64,000 nucleotides of DNA from Rhodobacter sp. (lineage in GTDB: Bacteria; Pseudomonadota; Alphaproteobacteria; Rhodobacterales; Rhodobacteraceae): contig JADCEF010000054.1 of the NCBI GenBank assembly GCA_020250445.1, forward strand, positions 1 to 64,000, written 5' to 3'. Below are positions 36,418-45,912 of the stretch, one piece after another. The notes beneath the pieces were generated by a model. That model was not told the DNA's origin, searched no databases, and saw nothing but the letters and a program-made list of their open reading frames with translations. Every line of letters begins with the position of its first letter. The stretch's first letter is position 1. A program made the translations under genes and the position numbers.

Positions 36418-37581
36418 ATGTCGGAGTCGATGTCAAAGTCGGAAATTGAGGGTGTCGTTTCCTCGATCCGACGTCTTGTGACCGAAGAGCAATTGCAGCA
36501 GCGGCCCGTCGCCCAGCCTTCCGACAAGCTTGTGCTGACACCGGCACTGCGCATTGATCCCGCCGTTTCAGATGTCCGGCAGCCCTCACCGGCTTCAGAG
36601 CCCGTGTTGCCGGTGCCTGAACCAAAGGTGGATCCGGAGGCGTCCGCAGCGCATCAGGCGGCTGCGGCGCTTGAAGCGGCCCTTATGCGAAACCGCGATG
36701 ACTGGGAGCCTGAGGGAACCGAACTGTTGCCTTCACTGCGCTCGTCCATCGATTGGGATCTTGCGGATGGCAGCGACGCGGCGGATATGATCGGCCCGGA
36801 AAGTTCTGCCCCGGCAGGTGCGGAGCCCGCTGACCATCGGCCCGTCCCCGCCGAACTGCCCGTCGCTGCCGAGCCGTCCGTCGCTGCCGAACTGCCCGTC
36901 CCTGCCGAACCGTCCGTCGCTGCCGAACCGTCCGTCCCTGCCGAACCGTCCATCCCCGCTGAACCGCTCGTCCCCGCCGAACCGCTCGTCCCCGCCGAAC
37001 CGACCGTCCTTGCCGAACCGCCCGCTGCGATGGCAGGGGACAGCGCGCCCGAGGACGACGTCTATTGGGATGATTATCTGGCCGTACACCGGTCTACGCC
37101 GCTTCGGGAGGCAGAGCAGGCAGAACCCTGGCGTCCGGCACCGGAGCCTGGGGCAGAGCAGCCTGCCGATCTTTCCGGGGCTTCCGGGATCGCCGATGCG
37201 CCAGACGAACAGCCGGTCGCCGGGATCGTGCCAGAACCTGCGCCAAATGCAGGGGGTCTGCCGCAAACGGCAGCGCTGCCGTCCGGGCAGGCCCTGGACG
37301 CAACAGGGCAGGGGGACGACGCTGATCAGCCCGCCACCCTGCCGTCCGACCGGTTGGCAGATCAGGGTGTGCTTGACAGGCCGCTGGATGACGGGCCATC
37401 AGCCCCCCCGGTGATGCAGGACATCGCACCTCGCATCGATGACGCGCTGCTTCGTGATCTGATCCGGGATGTTCTGCGCGAAGAACTGCACGGCGCGCTG
37501 GGAGAGCGCATTACCCGCAATGTCCGCAAGCTGGTGCGCGCAGAGCTTGCCCGTGCCCTGGCAGCCCGGGACCTGACCTGA
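36418..37581 (+). CDS. Probable PopZ-type polar organising protein (DUF2497-like), divergent
   Basis: A 387-residue acidic protein in three parts. The N-terminal helix SKSEIEGVVSSIRRLVTEE resembles the PopZ opening (EEILASIRRIIxE). A long Pro/Glu/Ala linker (about residues 25-335) contains tandem EPxVPA hexapeptides. The C-terminal 45 residues (LLRDLIRDVLREELHGAL and RNVRKLVRAELARAL) match the two helices by which PopZ self-assembles. PopZ forms a condensate at the cell pole that anchors the chromosome origin. The tolC-popZ-valS order known in alphaproteobacteria supports the call: tolC is adjacent and valS is 5 kb on. The start at 36418 has an AGGGGG site. The family is inferred. Confidence 0.6.
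   Translation: MSESMSKSEIEGVVSSIRRLVTEEQLQQRPVAQPSDKLVLTPALRIDPAVSDVRQPSPASEPVLPVPEPKVDPEASAAHQAAAALEAALMRNRDDWEPEGTELLPSLRSSIDWDLADGSDAADMIGPESSAPAGAEPADHRPVPAELPVAAEPSVAAELPVPAEPSVAAEPSVPAEPSIPAEPLVPAEPLVPAEPTVLAEPPAAMAGDSAPEDDVYWDDYLAVHRSTPLREAEQAEPWRPAPEPGAEQPADLSGASGIADAPDEQPVAGIVPEPAPNAGGLPQTAALPSGQALDATGQGDDADQPATLPSDRLADQGVLDRPLDDGPSAPPVMQDIAPRIDDALLRDLIRDVLREELHGALGERITRNVRKLVRAELARALAARDLT
36839..37026 (+). repeat. Tandem 18-bp coding repeat (hexapeptide EPxVPA type)
   Basis: About ten imperfect copies of an 18-bp unit of the form GAACCGTCCGTCCCTGCC encode Glu-Pro-(Ser/Leu/Thr)-(Val/Ile)-(Pro/Ala)-Ala in the linker of the PopZ-like gene. Differences between copies are mostly one or two bases, which suggests recent expansion by slippage or unequal crossing over. 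Copy number is multiple-of-three and keeps the frame. Confidence 0.8.
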
Positions 37582-37643
37582 TCCGGAACAGCTTCGGCGC
37601 AGGGCCGCGCGAAATCATCCACCCGTCGGCCCACAAATGCAGA

Positions 37644-37664
37644 ACGCGCCCGGGGGGCGCGTTT
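37644..37664. terminator. Hairpin between convergent genes (PopZ-like and DUF6280)
   Basis: ACGCGCC, a five-base loop CGGGG and GGCGCGT form a 7-bp GC-rich stem followed by TTCGC on the plus strand. It lies 62 bases after the PopZ-like stop and 25 bases before the end of the DUF6280 gene, so it can terminate either transcript. Confidence 0.5.
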
Positions 37665-37688
37665 CGCGTGTCACCCGAGGGACCGGCG

Positions 37689-38015
37689 TCAGGCCGCTTC
37701 GGCCCGATCCAGTTCCATGGCATGGCGACGCTCGCTTTCCTCACGCGACAGCGCAACCGACGTGCGCACGCCCTTGCTGACGAAGGCCATCAAACCCTTC
37801 ACGACCCGCTCGTTCGGATCGATCCCCGCGCAGGACAACACTTCGCGCCCGTCCCGCGATCTTGCCCAGCGGGCAATCTGCTCGGGGCCATTGGCGTATT
37901 TCTTGTCATCCGCAATGGCATCATCCAAGGCGGCCAGCACCACGGCTGCAAACAGCTTGCGTGCCCGCTGCCCCTGTTCATAGTTGAAAGCGGTACTGTC
38001 AACGAAATCGACCAT
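37689..38015 (-). CDS. DUF6280-type small conserved protein
   Basis: A 108-residue soluble protein with no signal or membrane segment, rich in charged helices. Its whole length (FNYEQGQRARKLFAAVV, ALDDAIADDKKYANGPEQI, WARSRDGREVLSCAGIDP) matches a compact family I recall as DUF6280, very conserved within Rhodobacterales and found in the same position next to efp. The function is unknown. AAGGA precedes the ATG at 38015. It is divergent from efp. Confidence 0.6.
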   Translation of the reverse strand: MVDFVDSTAFNYEQGQRARKLFAAVVLAALDDAIADDKKYANGPEQIARWARSRDGREVLSCAGIDPNERVVKGLMAFVSKGVRTSVALSREESERRHAMELDRAEAA

Positions 38016-38106
38016 CTCGTCGTCCTTCTTTCTGCTCTTGTCTTTGGCGCGTTCTGCCGACTATGACGATTGGCGCCTGATTCGGTGTTTACACTTTGGA
38101 ATGACT

Positions 38107-38127
38107 GCCATGCGTTCCTAGCATGGC
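38107..38127. repeat. Palindromic element GCCATGC-N7-GCATGGC between DUF6280 and efp
   Basis: Two perfect 7-bp arms, GCCATGC and GCATGGC, are separated by seven bases (GTTCCTA). It lies about 100 bases before the efp start and 92 bases before the start of the divergent gene. Its position in a divergent promoter region suggests a binding site for a dimeric regulator, but no known regulator is named by the sequence. Confidence 0.45.
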
Positions 38128-38230
38128 TTTCCCAAAACACCTACAGCATTTGGCCGGCTTGTGCGCGGATCACCACCCAAATATAGGTGCCGCCAAGGTC
38201 CTTGCAACCTTTTGTCAACGGTTTGCCCCC

Positions 38231-38794
38231 ATGCCCAAGATCAACGGCAACGACATCCGGCCGGGCTTCATCCTGGAGCACGACAATGGCCTTTGGGCCG
38301 CCGTGAAGGTCAGTCATGTCAAGCCCGGCAAGGGCGGGGCCTTTGCCCAGGTCGAGCTGAAGAACCTGCGCGACGGGCGCAAGCTGAACGAACGCTTCCG
38401 GTCCGAAGACAAGGTGGACCAAGTCCGGCTGGACAACAAGGACCAGCAGTTTCTGTACGAAACCGACGGACGCCTGGTGTTCATGGATGGCGAAACCTAT
38501 GAACAGACCGAAATCGATGCCGACCTTCTGGGCGACCGCCGTCCTTTCCTGCAGGATGGCATGATGGCCACGGTCGAATACCATGGCGAGGAAGCCCTGT
38601 CGGTGCGGCTGCCGCAGAAGGTCAAGTGCAGGATCGTGGAAACCGAGCCTGTGGTCCGTGGCCAGACTGCCGCCAACAGCTTTAAGCCGGCGATCCTTGA
38701 CAATGGCCTGCGCATCATGGTCCCACCCTTTGTCGGCCAGGACGAGGACATCTGGGTTCACACCGAATTGATGGAATATTCCGAACGGGCCTGA
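38231..38794 (+). CDS. efp: Translation elongation factor P
   Basis: A 187-residue protein that binds the ribosome between the P and E sites and helps it pass polyproline stretches. It has the KOW-like N-terminal domain beginning [18 protein letters not shown], the loop lysine Lys34 in PGKGGAF (the site modified with beta-lysine by EpmA/EpmB in bacteria that have them), and two OB domains. The start at 38231 matches family length; upstream sequence is open but not family-like. A hairpin follows the stop. No epmA or epmB is in the window. Confidence 0.95.
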   Translation: MPKINGNDIRPGFILEHDNGLWAAVKVSHVKPGKGGAFAQVELKNLRDGRKLNERFRSEDKVDQVRLDNKDQQFLYETDGRLVFMDGETYEQTEIDADLLGDRRPFLQDGMMATVEYHGEEALSVRLPQKVKCRIVETEPVVRGQTAANSFKPAILDNGLRIMVPPFVGQDEDIWVHTELMEYSERA

Positions 38795-38821
38795 CCTGAT
38801 CCGCAGGGTACGGGGGCCGTC

Positions 38822-38839
38822 CGAAAGGGTGGCCTTTCG
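38822..38839. terminator. Hairpin between convergent efp and ygfZ genes
   Basis: CGAAAGG and CCTTTCG form a 7-bp perfect stem with a GTGG loop, 28 bases after the efp stop and just beyond the ygfZ stop on the other strand. There is no T-run, but its position between the ends of two convergent genes supports a bidirectional terminator. Confidence 0.5.
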
Positions 38840-38846
38840 CCCCTGG

Positions 38847-39608
38847 TCAGGCGTCCAGCCAGACCTGCGCGTTGCCCGCCCGCATGGCCTCTGCCACCCT
38901 GTCGAAACGCAGATGTGCCAGCGCCCTGTCGCCCGCCCGGGTGAACAGCCGCCCCGCAGGGCGGTCCCCTGCCAGAATCTCGTCGCCCGGGCCCGCATCG
39001 CCCTTGACCCGCACGCGGACCAGACCCTTGCGCAGGTCGGTCTTGTGTTTCATCCGCGCGGTCACTTCCTGGCCCACGTAGCAACCCTTGCGGAAATCAA
39101 CGCCATGCAGCGCCTCGAACCCGGCTTCCAGGATATAGGTCTCGTCCGGGATCAGCTCGATCCCGGTTTCCGGAATGACATGGGCGACGCGGATCGCGTC
39201 CCAGTCGATGGCCGGATCGGCCCCTTCCGGCCCGCCATAGCGGCGCCAGCCCAGTGCGGCGTGGCGCGGATCGGCCAAGGCACCCGGCGGCGGCACCCCA
39301 AGGCCCCGCGTGACGGTCAGGGTCACCGGCGCAAGCTGCACATCGGCGCGCAGCCGGTACATCGCAAGGCGCTTCATCAGGCCGGGTGCGAAGCTGTCCT
39401 TCACGTCGATCAGCAACCGGCCGCCCGTGCTGACCACCAGAAAATCAACCAGGTACTTGCCCTGCGGCGTCAGCAGGGCAGTCCAGACAATGCCCTCGCC
39501 CGCACCGAGGGGGCGCAGGTCATTGGTCAGCAGCCCCTGCAGAAAACCAAGCGCATCCGCCCCTGACAGGCCGATCAGCGCCCTGTCGTCCGTTCGTTCG
39601 CCGTCCAT
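38847..39608 (-). CDS. ygfZ: Folate-binding protein YgfZ (iron-sulphur cluster assembly helper)
   Basis: A protein of about 253 residues of the GcvT-like YgfZ family that binds tetrahydrofolate and supports some iron-sulphur proteins. The YgfZ signature KGCYVGQEVTARMKHK, with its conserved cysteine, is intact near residue 155. The start at 39608 (MDGERTDDRALIGL) is chosen since the sequence there aligns with the family opening; GTG at 39659 is also in frame. It is divergent from the aminotransferase gene at 39726. Confidence 0.9.
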   Translation of the reverse strand: MDGERTDDRALIGLSGADALGFLQGLLTNDLRPLGAGEGIVWTALLTPQGKYLVDFLVVSTGGRLLIDVKDSFAPGLMKRLAMYRLRADVQLAPVTLTVTRGLGVPPPGALADPRHAALGWRRYGGPEGADPAIDWDAIRVAHVIPETGIELIPDETYILEAGFEALHGVDFRKGCYVGQEVTARMKHKTDLRKGLVRVRVKGDAGPGDEILAGDRPAGRLFTRAGDRALAHLRFDRVAEAMRAGNAQVWLDA

Positions 39609-39725
39609 CCAGCCAATCCCCCTTGCCTGCCCCAGAATACAGGCATCTGCGCCAGTCACAACCGGGGGCCGGTTGACCTTGCCGGACCGCCGCCCTAGGC
39701 AAGGGCAACGTCAGGAGTTTCGCCC

Positions 39726-40934
39726 ATGTCCCTTGCCAGCGGACGCCCCTATCTTGCCATTCCCGGGCCGTCCACCATGCCCGACCGCGTGCTGCAGGCG
39801 ATGCACCGCGGGGCACCCAACATCTATGCGGGCGCGCTGCACGACATGGTCAATACGATCTGGCCCGATCTGCGAACGGTGGCGGGCACCACGGGCCATG
39901 TCGCCATGTATATCGGCAATGGCCATGCCGGCTGGGAAGCGGCGAATGCCAACCTGTTTTCGCGCGGCGACCGCGCGCTGGTGCTGGCCACGGGGCGTTT
40001 CGGCCTGTCCTGGGCTGACGCCGCCCGCGACATGGGCGTGGCTGTGGACCTGATCGATTCCGGTGCCGCCCCGATCAGCCTGGACCGGGTCGAAGCCGCC
40101 TTGCGGGCCGATGCGGCCCATGCCATCCGCGCCGTTCTGGTGACCCATGTCGATACTGCCAGTTCCGTGCGCACCGATGTGCCCGCCCTGCGCGCGCTGA
40201 TGGATGCGGTGGGGCACCCGGCGCTTCTGGCGGTGGATTGCATCGCCTCGCTGGCCTGCGATGAATATCACATGGACGCCTGGGGGGTGGACGTGACCGT
40301 TGCGGCCAGCCAGAAGGGGCTGATGACCCCGCCCGGACTGGCTTTTGTCTGGTTTTCCGACCGCGCGGCGCAGGAAAGCCGCCGGTCAGACCTGCGCACA
40401 CCCTACTGGAACTGGACACCGCGCAGCACGGGCAGCGAATTCTGGCAGCTTTTCTGCGGCACAGCCCCCACGCACCATCTTTACGGCCTGCGCGAGGCCC
40501 TGGACATGCTGGTGAAGGAAGAGGGGTTGCCCGCCGTCTGGGCCCGGCACGAGACCCTGGCGCAGGCCGTCTGGGCGGCGTTCGCGGCCTGGGGCAGGGG
40601 CAACCCCGCCATCGCGCTGAACGTGGCTGATCCAAACCATCGCGGCCGCTCTGTCACCTCGGCGCGCATGGGCGCGCCCGCTGCCACGCTGCTGCGTGGC
40701 TGGACCGAAAGCCAGGGGGGCGTGACGCTGGGCATCGGTCTTGGCATGTCCACCCCCGAAGACCTGGCAGGCGACGGCTTTCTGCGTGTGGCCCATATGG
40801 GCCATGTGAACGCCCACATGATGCTGGGCGCGCTGGCGGTGATGGAGGCGGGGATGCAGGCGCTTGGCATCGCCCACGGCCCCGGCGCGCTTGATGCGGC
40901 CGCAGCCGTGGTGGCGGGCCACCCCGCAGCCTGA
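39726..40934 (+). CDS. Alanine-glyoxylate/serine-glyoxylate aminotransferase family protein
   Basis: A 402-residue PLP enzyme of class V. The opening MSLASGRPYLAIPGPSTMP is that of serine-glyoxylate aminotransferases; Lys197 in ASQKGLMTPPG binds PLP, and the VDCIASLAC segment carries the Asp that pairs with the pyridine ring. It probably transfers an amino group from serine or alanine to glyoxylate, as in the serine cycle, but (S)-ureidoglycine and phosphonate enzymes are close relatives. AGGAG precedes the ATG. It is a lone gene, convergent with the DUF305 gene. Confidence 0.88.
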   Translation: MSLASGRPYLAIPGPSTMPDRVLQAMHRGAPNIYAGALHDMVNTIWPDLRTVAGTTGHVAMYIGNGHAGWEAANANLFSRGDRALVLATGRFGLSWADAARDMGVAVDLIDSGAAPISLDRVEAALRADAAHAIRAVLVTHVDTASSVRTDVPALRALMDAVGHPALLAVDCIASLACDEYHMDAWGVDVTVAASQKGLMTPPGLAFVWFSDRAAQESRRSDLRTPYWNWTPRSTGSEFWQLFCGTAPTHHLYGLREALDMLVKEEGLPAVWARHETLAQAVWAAFAAWGRGNPAIALNVADPNHRGRSVTSARMGAPAATLLRGWTESQGGVTLGIGLGMSTPEDLAGDGFLRVAHMGHVNAHMMLGALAVMEAGMQALGIAHGPGALDAAAAVVAGHPAA

Positions 40935-40943
40935 CCCGGGGCC

Positions 40944-41327
40944 TTATTGGCCGCGCGTCCTAAGCCAAGTGGTCATCCACACGATCTCGGCCTCTTGCGC
41001 GGCGATGACCTTTTCGGCAAAGGCTCGCGCCTCGGGGTCAGTGCCGTAGCGTAGCTGAATCTTCGCAGCGTCGATCGCACCCTGATGATGCGGGATCATC
41101 CCCTTGATGAAATCCACATCCGGATCGCCGGTAAACGCCATCATCATACCCGCGTGCATGGTGTTCATCGCCTCGATATACGCGCGGGTCGCGTCCGATG
41201 CGCTGTCTGGGAGCATTATCACTGCTTCCATTTGATGCGGTGCGGCTATGTCGCCACTCTCCTGCGCCAAGGCGGGCGCGATGGCCGCGACAAGAACAAA
41301 AACGCTTAACGGGATCAGCCGGGTCAT
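40944..41327 (-). CDS. DUF305 domain secreted protein
   Basis: A 127-residue periplasmic protein. Residues 1-21 are a signal peptide ending APALAQ. The mature part is a DUF305 four-helix bundle of ferritin-like type with the signature FIKGMIPHHQGAIDAA and repeated Met and His residues (MNTMHAGMMMAF). The histidine and methionine content suggests copper or other metal binding, and the family often sits beside copper resistance genes, though none is here. AAGGAA precedes the start. Confidence 0.9.
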   Translation of the reverse strand: MTRLIPLSVFVLVAAIAPALAQESGDIAAPHQMEAVIMLPDSASDATRAYIEAMNTMHAGMMMAFTGDPDVDFIKGMIPHHQGAIDAAKIQLRYGTDPEARAFAEKVIAAQEAEIVWMTTWLRTRGQ

Positions 41328-41399
41328 GATGGGGTTCCTTGCAGGATGATCTGGTAAAGTTCACACCTTCCCGCGGCGGGAAGGAAACACACGATTGCG

Positions 41400-42509
41400 T
41401 CAGCCCGCCCGTGCCGCCTCCAGCGCGCCGGGCAGGGCGGCGGCAAAGGCGGCGATGTCCGCCTTTGGTCCCGTGCTGACCCGGATGCAGCGATCCAGCG
41501 GCGCAACGCCGGGCATGCGCACAAAGACATCCCGATCAATCAGACCGCCAAGCACGCGCCGCGCAAAGGCCCCGTCCCCGCCGCAGTCGATGGTCACGAA
41601 ATTGGTGGCCGACGGCAGGGGCAGCAGCCCGTTGGCGCGCGCCACCTGGTCCAGCGCGGCCCGGGCGCGTGCAACCCTGGCCCGCACCTGCGCCAACCAG
41701 GCCTGATCGGCCAGCGCCGCCAGCGCCCCCGCCTGCGCGATGCGCCCGACGCCGAAATGGTTGCGCACCTTGTCGAAAGCGCGAACCAAATCGGGCGCGG
41801 CCAGACCATAGCCCACCCGCAACCCGGCCATGCCATAGCCCTTGGAAAAGGTGCGCAGCCGGATCACGCGCGGATCGTCCGCCGCGATGTCCGGGGCGGT
41901 GCCGGGCGGTGCCAGATCGATATAGGCCTCGTCCAGGATCAGCAGGGTGCCTTCGGGCAGGGCGGCGATCATCGCCCCGATCACCGGGGCAGGGTGCCAG
42001 GACCCCATCGGATTGTCCGGGTTCGCCAGATAGAGCATCTTGGCACCCACCGCACGGGCGCGCGCCGCCAGCGCCCCGGGGTCTTCGTGATCGCCCGCAT
42101 AGGGCACCTTGTGCAGCACGCCGCCAAAGCCTGCGACATGGAAGTTGAAGGTCGGATAGGCCCCGTCCGAGGTGACGACGGCATCACCGGGACCGACCAG
42201 CAGCCGCACCAGCAGGCCCAGCAGCCCGTCGATGCCTTCGCCGATCACGACATGCGCCGGGCTGACCCCGTGATGGGCGGCAATGGCGCTGCGCAGGTCA
42301 TGCAATTCCGGGTCGCCATACATCCAGACATCGCGGGCGGCCGCCTGCATTGCGGCAATGGCGCGGGGCGAGGGGCCGAAGGCGCTTTCATTGGCCCCTA
42401 GACGCGCCACAAAGGCGCGCCCGCGCGCCCGCTCCTGCGCCTCGGGGCCGACAAAGGGCACGGTCGGGGGCAGCGATGCCGCCAGCGGGGTGTATCGGGG
42501 GCCGGTCAT
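41400..42509 (-). CDS. Histidinol-phosphate aminotransferase-like PLP enzyme (HisC family)
   Basis: A 369-residue class I/II aminotransferase. The opening (LGANESAFGPSP) and the PLP-lysine segment RTFSKGYGMAGLRVGY (Lys223) are those of HisC, which converts histidinol phosphate and often aromatic amino acids. Bacteria of this order usually have a second HisC-like gene apart from the his operon, which may act on aromatic amino acids. The start at 42509 (MTGPRYTPLAAS) is typical; the frame is open 40 codons upstream but without an appropriate site. It is separate from valS by 181 bases with nothing recognisable in them. Confidence 0.85.
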   Translation of the reverse strand: MTGPRYTPLAASLPPTVPFVGPEAQERARGRAFVARLGANESAFGPSPRAIAAMQAAARDVWMYGDPELHDLRSAIAAHHGVSPAHVVIGEGIDGLLGLLVRLLVGPGDAVVTSDGAYPTFNFHVAGFGGVLHKVPYAGDHEDPGALAARARAVGAKMLYLANPDNPMGSWHPAPVIGAMIAALPEGTLLILDEAYIDLAPPGTAPDIAADDPRVIRLRTFSKGYGMAGLRVGYGLAAPDLVRAFDKVRNHFGVGRIAQAGALAALADQAWLAQVRARVARARAALDQVARANGLLPLPSATNFVTIDCGGDGAFARRVLGGLIDRDVFVRMPGVAPLDRCIRVSTGPKADIAAFAAALPGALEAARAG

Positions 42510-42690
42510 GGAGCGATCAGAAGCGCAAAACACCGCTGCGGGCAAGGGGTGCGCCCGGCCCCGGTCGGGCCGGGGGGCTGTCTGCCCCCCCACGGCGCGT
42601 GCCGCGCGTTCGTCGCGGAAACCCTCCACGGGCAGGTTTCCGATCGCTCCTCACCCCCGGGGATATTTCCGAACAGAAGACGCCAAGGGG

Positions 42691-45600
42691 TCAGGCCAGT
42701 TCGGCCAGGCGGGCCAGGGCGGCGCGCAGCTTGCCCGCCTCATCCTCGCCCTGCTCCAGCTTGTCGCGGGTTTCGTCCACCACCTCTTCCTTGGCAGAGG
42801 CCAGGAAGGCGGGGTTGGCAAGGCGGGCGCGCAGGCCGGTCAGGTCTTTTTCCAGCTTTTCCAGCGTCTTGGCAAGGCGGGCTTTTTCTTCGGCAATGTC
42901 GATGACCCCGTCCAGCGGCAGGGCGAAGGTGCCACCTTCGACGGCAATCGTGATCGCCCCCTTCGGCACTGCTGCCGCTTCGGTCAGCGTCTCGATCCGG
43001 GCAAGGCGGCGGATCAGCGCCTCGTTGCGCGCCCAGGCGGTGCGCGCGGCCTTGTCCAGCGCCAGGTGCAGCATGTCCAGCTTCAGCCCCACCGGCACAT
43101 GCATCTGCGCGCGGGCCGACCGGATCTCTTCGATCAGCGCGATCACCCAGCGCATTTCGCGCATGGCTTCGGTATCGGCCAGCGTCCCGTCATGGTCAGG
43201 CCAGTCGGCATGAACCAGCATCTTTGCGCGGGTGCCGGTGGTCTGCCACAGCTCTTCGGTGATGAAGGGCATGATCGGATGCAGCAGGATCATGCACTGG
43301 TCCAGCACCCAGCCCATGGTGGCGCGGGTTTCCGCCGCCTGCGGGCCGTCAAACAGCGGCTTGGCGAATTCGACATACCAGTCGCAGACCTTGCCCCAGA
43401 CAAAGGCATAAAGCGCGGTCGCCGCCTGATCAAAGCGGTATCCTTCCAGCGCCGCGTCCACCTCAACCCGCACGCGGGCCGCCTCGCCGATGATCCAGCG
43501 GTTGGCGGTGGCGGTGGCGGCGGGGGGCGTGGCAGAGGTGACATGCCCGTCCCAGACGCCGTTCATCTCGGCAAAGCGGCAGGCGTTCCACAGCTTGGTG
43601 CCGAAATTGCGATAACCCGCGATGCGCTGGGTATCGAGTTTCAGCACCCCGCCGAGGCTGGCCATCGCCGCATTGGCAAAGCGCAGCGCGTCGGCCCCGT
43701 ATTGATCGATGACATCCAAGGGGTCGATGACATTGCCCAGGGACTTGGACATCTTCTTGCCCCTGGCGTCGCGCACAAGGCCGTGCAGGTAGACGCTGCG
43801 GAAGGGGACGTCGTTCACCACCGCCAGCTGCATCATCATCATCCGGGCGACCCAGAAGAACAGGATGTCCTGCCCGGTGACCAGGACCGAGGTGGGGAAA
43901 TACCGTTTGAGTTCCGGGGTTTGTTCCGGCCAGCCAAGGGTGCCGATAGGCCAGAGGCCGGAGGAGAACCAGGTGTCGAGCACGTCGGGGTCGCGCCAGA
44001 CCGGGTAGACCAGATGCGTCGGGTCCTGGTTGACGGCATAGTCAGCCAGGGACGCGGCCAGTGCCTCCACCGCGCTGTGGCGATCCGCAACCTCTACCAC
44101 GCGCGCGGTGTTGATCGGATGGGGCAGCGCCGCAAGATTGTCCCGGAACTGACTGGCAACGCTGGAAAAATCAAAGGCGGCCTGTGCGCGGACGTCCCGC
44201 GCGGCGTAACCGCCATCACCAAGGAGGCGGAGAATTTCAACCTCATCAAGGGCGTCGTCGCCTTCATCATCCGTGAAGCGTCCGGGATCAAGGTCAAGGC
44301 CATACCACACCGGTATCTGGTGCCCCCACCAAAGCTGGCGGGAGATACACCAGGGCTCGATATTTTCCAGCCAGTGGTAATAGGTCTTCTCGCCGCTCGG
44401 CGGGATGATCCTGGTGTCGCCGTTGCGCACCGCGTCCAGCGCGGGGCCGACGATCTGCGCGGTATCGACGAACCACTGGTCGGTCAGCATCGGCTCGATC
44501 ACCACCCTGGACCGGTCGCCGAAGGGCTGCATGATCGGCTTTGCCTCGACGTAAGGCACGCGTTCCAGGTGTTCCGCGCCGGTTTCCGTATCGACGGACT
44601 TCTTCAGGACCGTTACGGCCAGCCCTTCGGCGGTGATCTGATCCACCACGCGCTTGCGCGCCGCGTAGCGATCCAGCTCGCGCAGGTCGTCGGGGACAAG
44701 GTTGATTGCGTCCACTTCCGCCTCGGTCAGGGTCCGTCTGCCTTGCGCCACGTCCATGGCAATGCGGGCGGCTTCGGCATAGGGCGCGCCATCGCTGCGC
44801 ATCCGGGCGCGGGTGTCCATCAGGCGGTAGCAGGGGATGCCTGCACGCTTGGCCACCGCATAATCGTTGAAGTCATGCGCCCCGGTGATCTTGACGGCAC
44901 CCGAGCCGAAGGCCGGGTCGGGATAGTCATCGGTGATGATCGGGATCAGGCGGCGATGATCCTTTGGCCCTACCGGAATTTCACAAAGCTTTCCAATGAT
45001 TGGCGCATAGCGTTCATCGGATGGGTGAACAGCTACGGCCCCGTCGCCCAGCATGGTTTCGGGCCGCGTCGTGGCTATGGAAATGTAGTCGCGCACCTCG
45101 CGCAGCGTGACGTTGCCGTCGGCATCCCTTTCGACATAGTCATAGGTCTCGCCCCCCGCGAGAGGGTATTTGAAGTGCCACATCTGCCCCGGCACTTCGA
45201 TATTCTCAACCTCCAGATCGGAAATCGCGGTTTCAAAATGCGGGTCCCAGTTGACCAGCCGCTTGCCGCGATAGATCAACCCCTTGTGGTACAGATCGAC
45301 AAAGACCTTGATCACCGCGTCGTGGAAATTGCCCTCTTCCCCCGCCGGTGCGTCCGGCGCGCCGGACATGGTAAAGGCTTCGCGCGACCAGTCGCAGCTT
45401 GCGCCAAGCCGCTTCAACTGCCCGATGATCGTGCCGCGCGATGCCTTCTTCTGGTCCCAGACGCGGGCGATGAACTTCTCGCGCCCCATCGTGCGGCGGT
45501 CGGGTTCCTGATGCAGCGCCATGTCACGCTCTGTAAACATCTGGGTGGCGATGCCTGCGTGGTCGGTTCCGGGCTGCCACAGCGTGTCAAAGCCGCGCAT

Positions 45601-45819
45601 CCGGTGCCAGCGCACCAGAATATCCTGCAATGTGTTGTTGAAGGCATGGCCCATATGCAGGCTTCCGGTGACATTGGGCGGCGGGATCATGATGCAGAAG
45701 GTGTCGGGCCGCGAGGCATTGGCCCCGGCACGGAACGCCCCGGCCCGTTCCCAGGCGGCATAGATCCGCGCTTCGGCTTCGGTCGCGTTGAAGGTTTTTT
45801 CCATCGGCATCGGCTGCAT
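42691..45819 (-). CDS. valS: Valyl-tRNA synthetase
   Basis: A 1042-residue class Ia synthetase. The HIGH-equivalent is HMGHAFN (about residue 55) in [10 protein letters not shown], and the KMSKS loop is KKMSKSLGN (about residue 700). The editing domain lies between (with [15 protein letters not shown]) and the C-terminal coiled-coil arm is the last 90 residues ([18 protein letters not shown]). Three in-frame ATGs (45819, 45810, 45804) begin the protein; which one is used cannot be decided. The usual neighbour in alphaproteobacteria is popZ; here it lies about 5 kb away. Confidence 0.96.
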   Translation of the reverse strand: MQPMPMEKTFNATEAEARIYAAWERAGAFRAGANASRPDTFCIMIPPPNVTGSLHMGHAFNNTLQDILVRWHRMRGFDTLWQPGTDHAGIATQMFTERDMALHQEPDRRTMGREKFIARVWDQKKASRGTIIGQLKRLGASCDWSREAFTMSGAPDAPAGEEGNFHDAVIKVFVDLYHKGLIYRGKRLVNWDPHFETAISDLEVENIEVPGQMWHFKYPLAGGETYDYVERDADGNVTLREVRDYISIATTRPETMLGDGAVAVHPSDERYAPIIGKLCEIPVGPKDHRRLIPIITDDYPDPAFGSGAVKITGAHDFNDYAVAKRAGIPCYRLMDTRARMRSDGAPYAEAARIAMDVAQGRRTLTEAEVDAINLVPDDLRELDRYAARKRVVDQITAEGLAVTVLKKSVDTETGAEHLERVPYVEAKPIMQPFGDRSRVVIEPMLTDQWFVDTAQIVGPALDAVRNGDTRIIPPSGEKTYYHWLENIEPWCISRQLWWGHQIPVWYGLDLDPGRFTDDEGDDALDEVEILRLLGDGGYAARDVRAQAAFDFSSVASQFRDNLAALPHPINTARVVEVADRHSAVEALAASLADYAVNQDPTHLVYPVWRDPDVLDTWFSSGLWPIGTLGWPEQTPELKRYFPTSVLVTGQDILFFWVARMMMMQLAVVNDVPFRSVYLHGLVRDARGKKMSKSLGNVIDPLDVIDQYGADALRFANAAMASLGGVLKLDTQRIAGYRNFGTKLWNACRFAEMNGVWDGHVTSATPPAATATANRWIIGEAARVRVEVDAALEGYRFDQAATALYAFVWGKVCDWYVEFAKPLFDGPQAAETRATMGWVLDQCMILLHPIMPFITEELWQTTGTRAKMLVHADWPDHDGTLADTEAMREMRWVIALIEEIRSARAQMHVPVGLKLDMLHLALDKAARTAWARNEALIRRLARIETLTEAAAVPKGAITIAVEGGTFALPLDGVIDIAEEKARLAKTLEKLEKDLTGLRARLANPAFLASAKEEVVDETRDKLEQGEDEAGKLRAALARLAELA

Positions 45820-45912
45820 CCCGCGTGTTTGCGCGGTGTCTACCCCGCGCGGTGCCGAAGGAAAAGCGTCTTTCCGGGCGGCGCACCAGGCCTGCGCGCC
45901 GCCCGGACGGGC

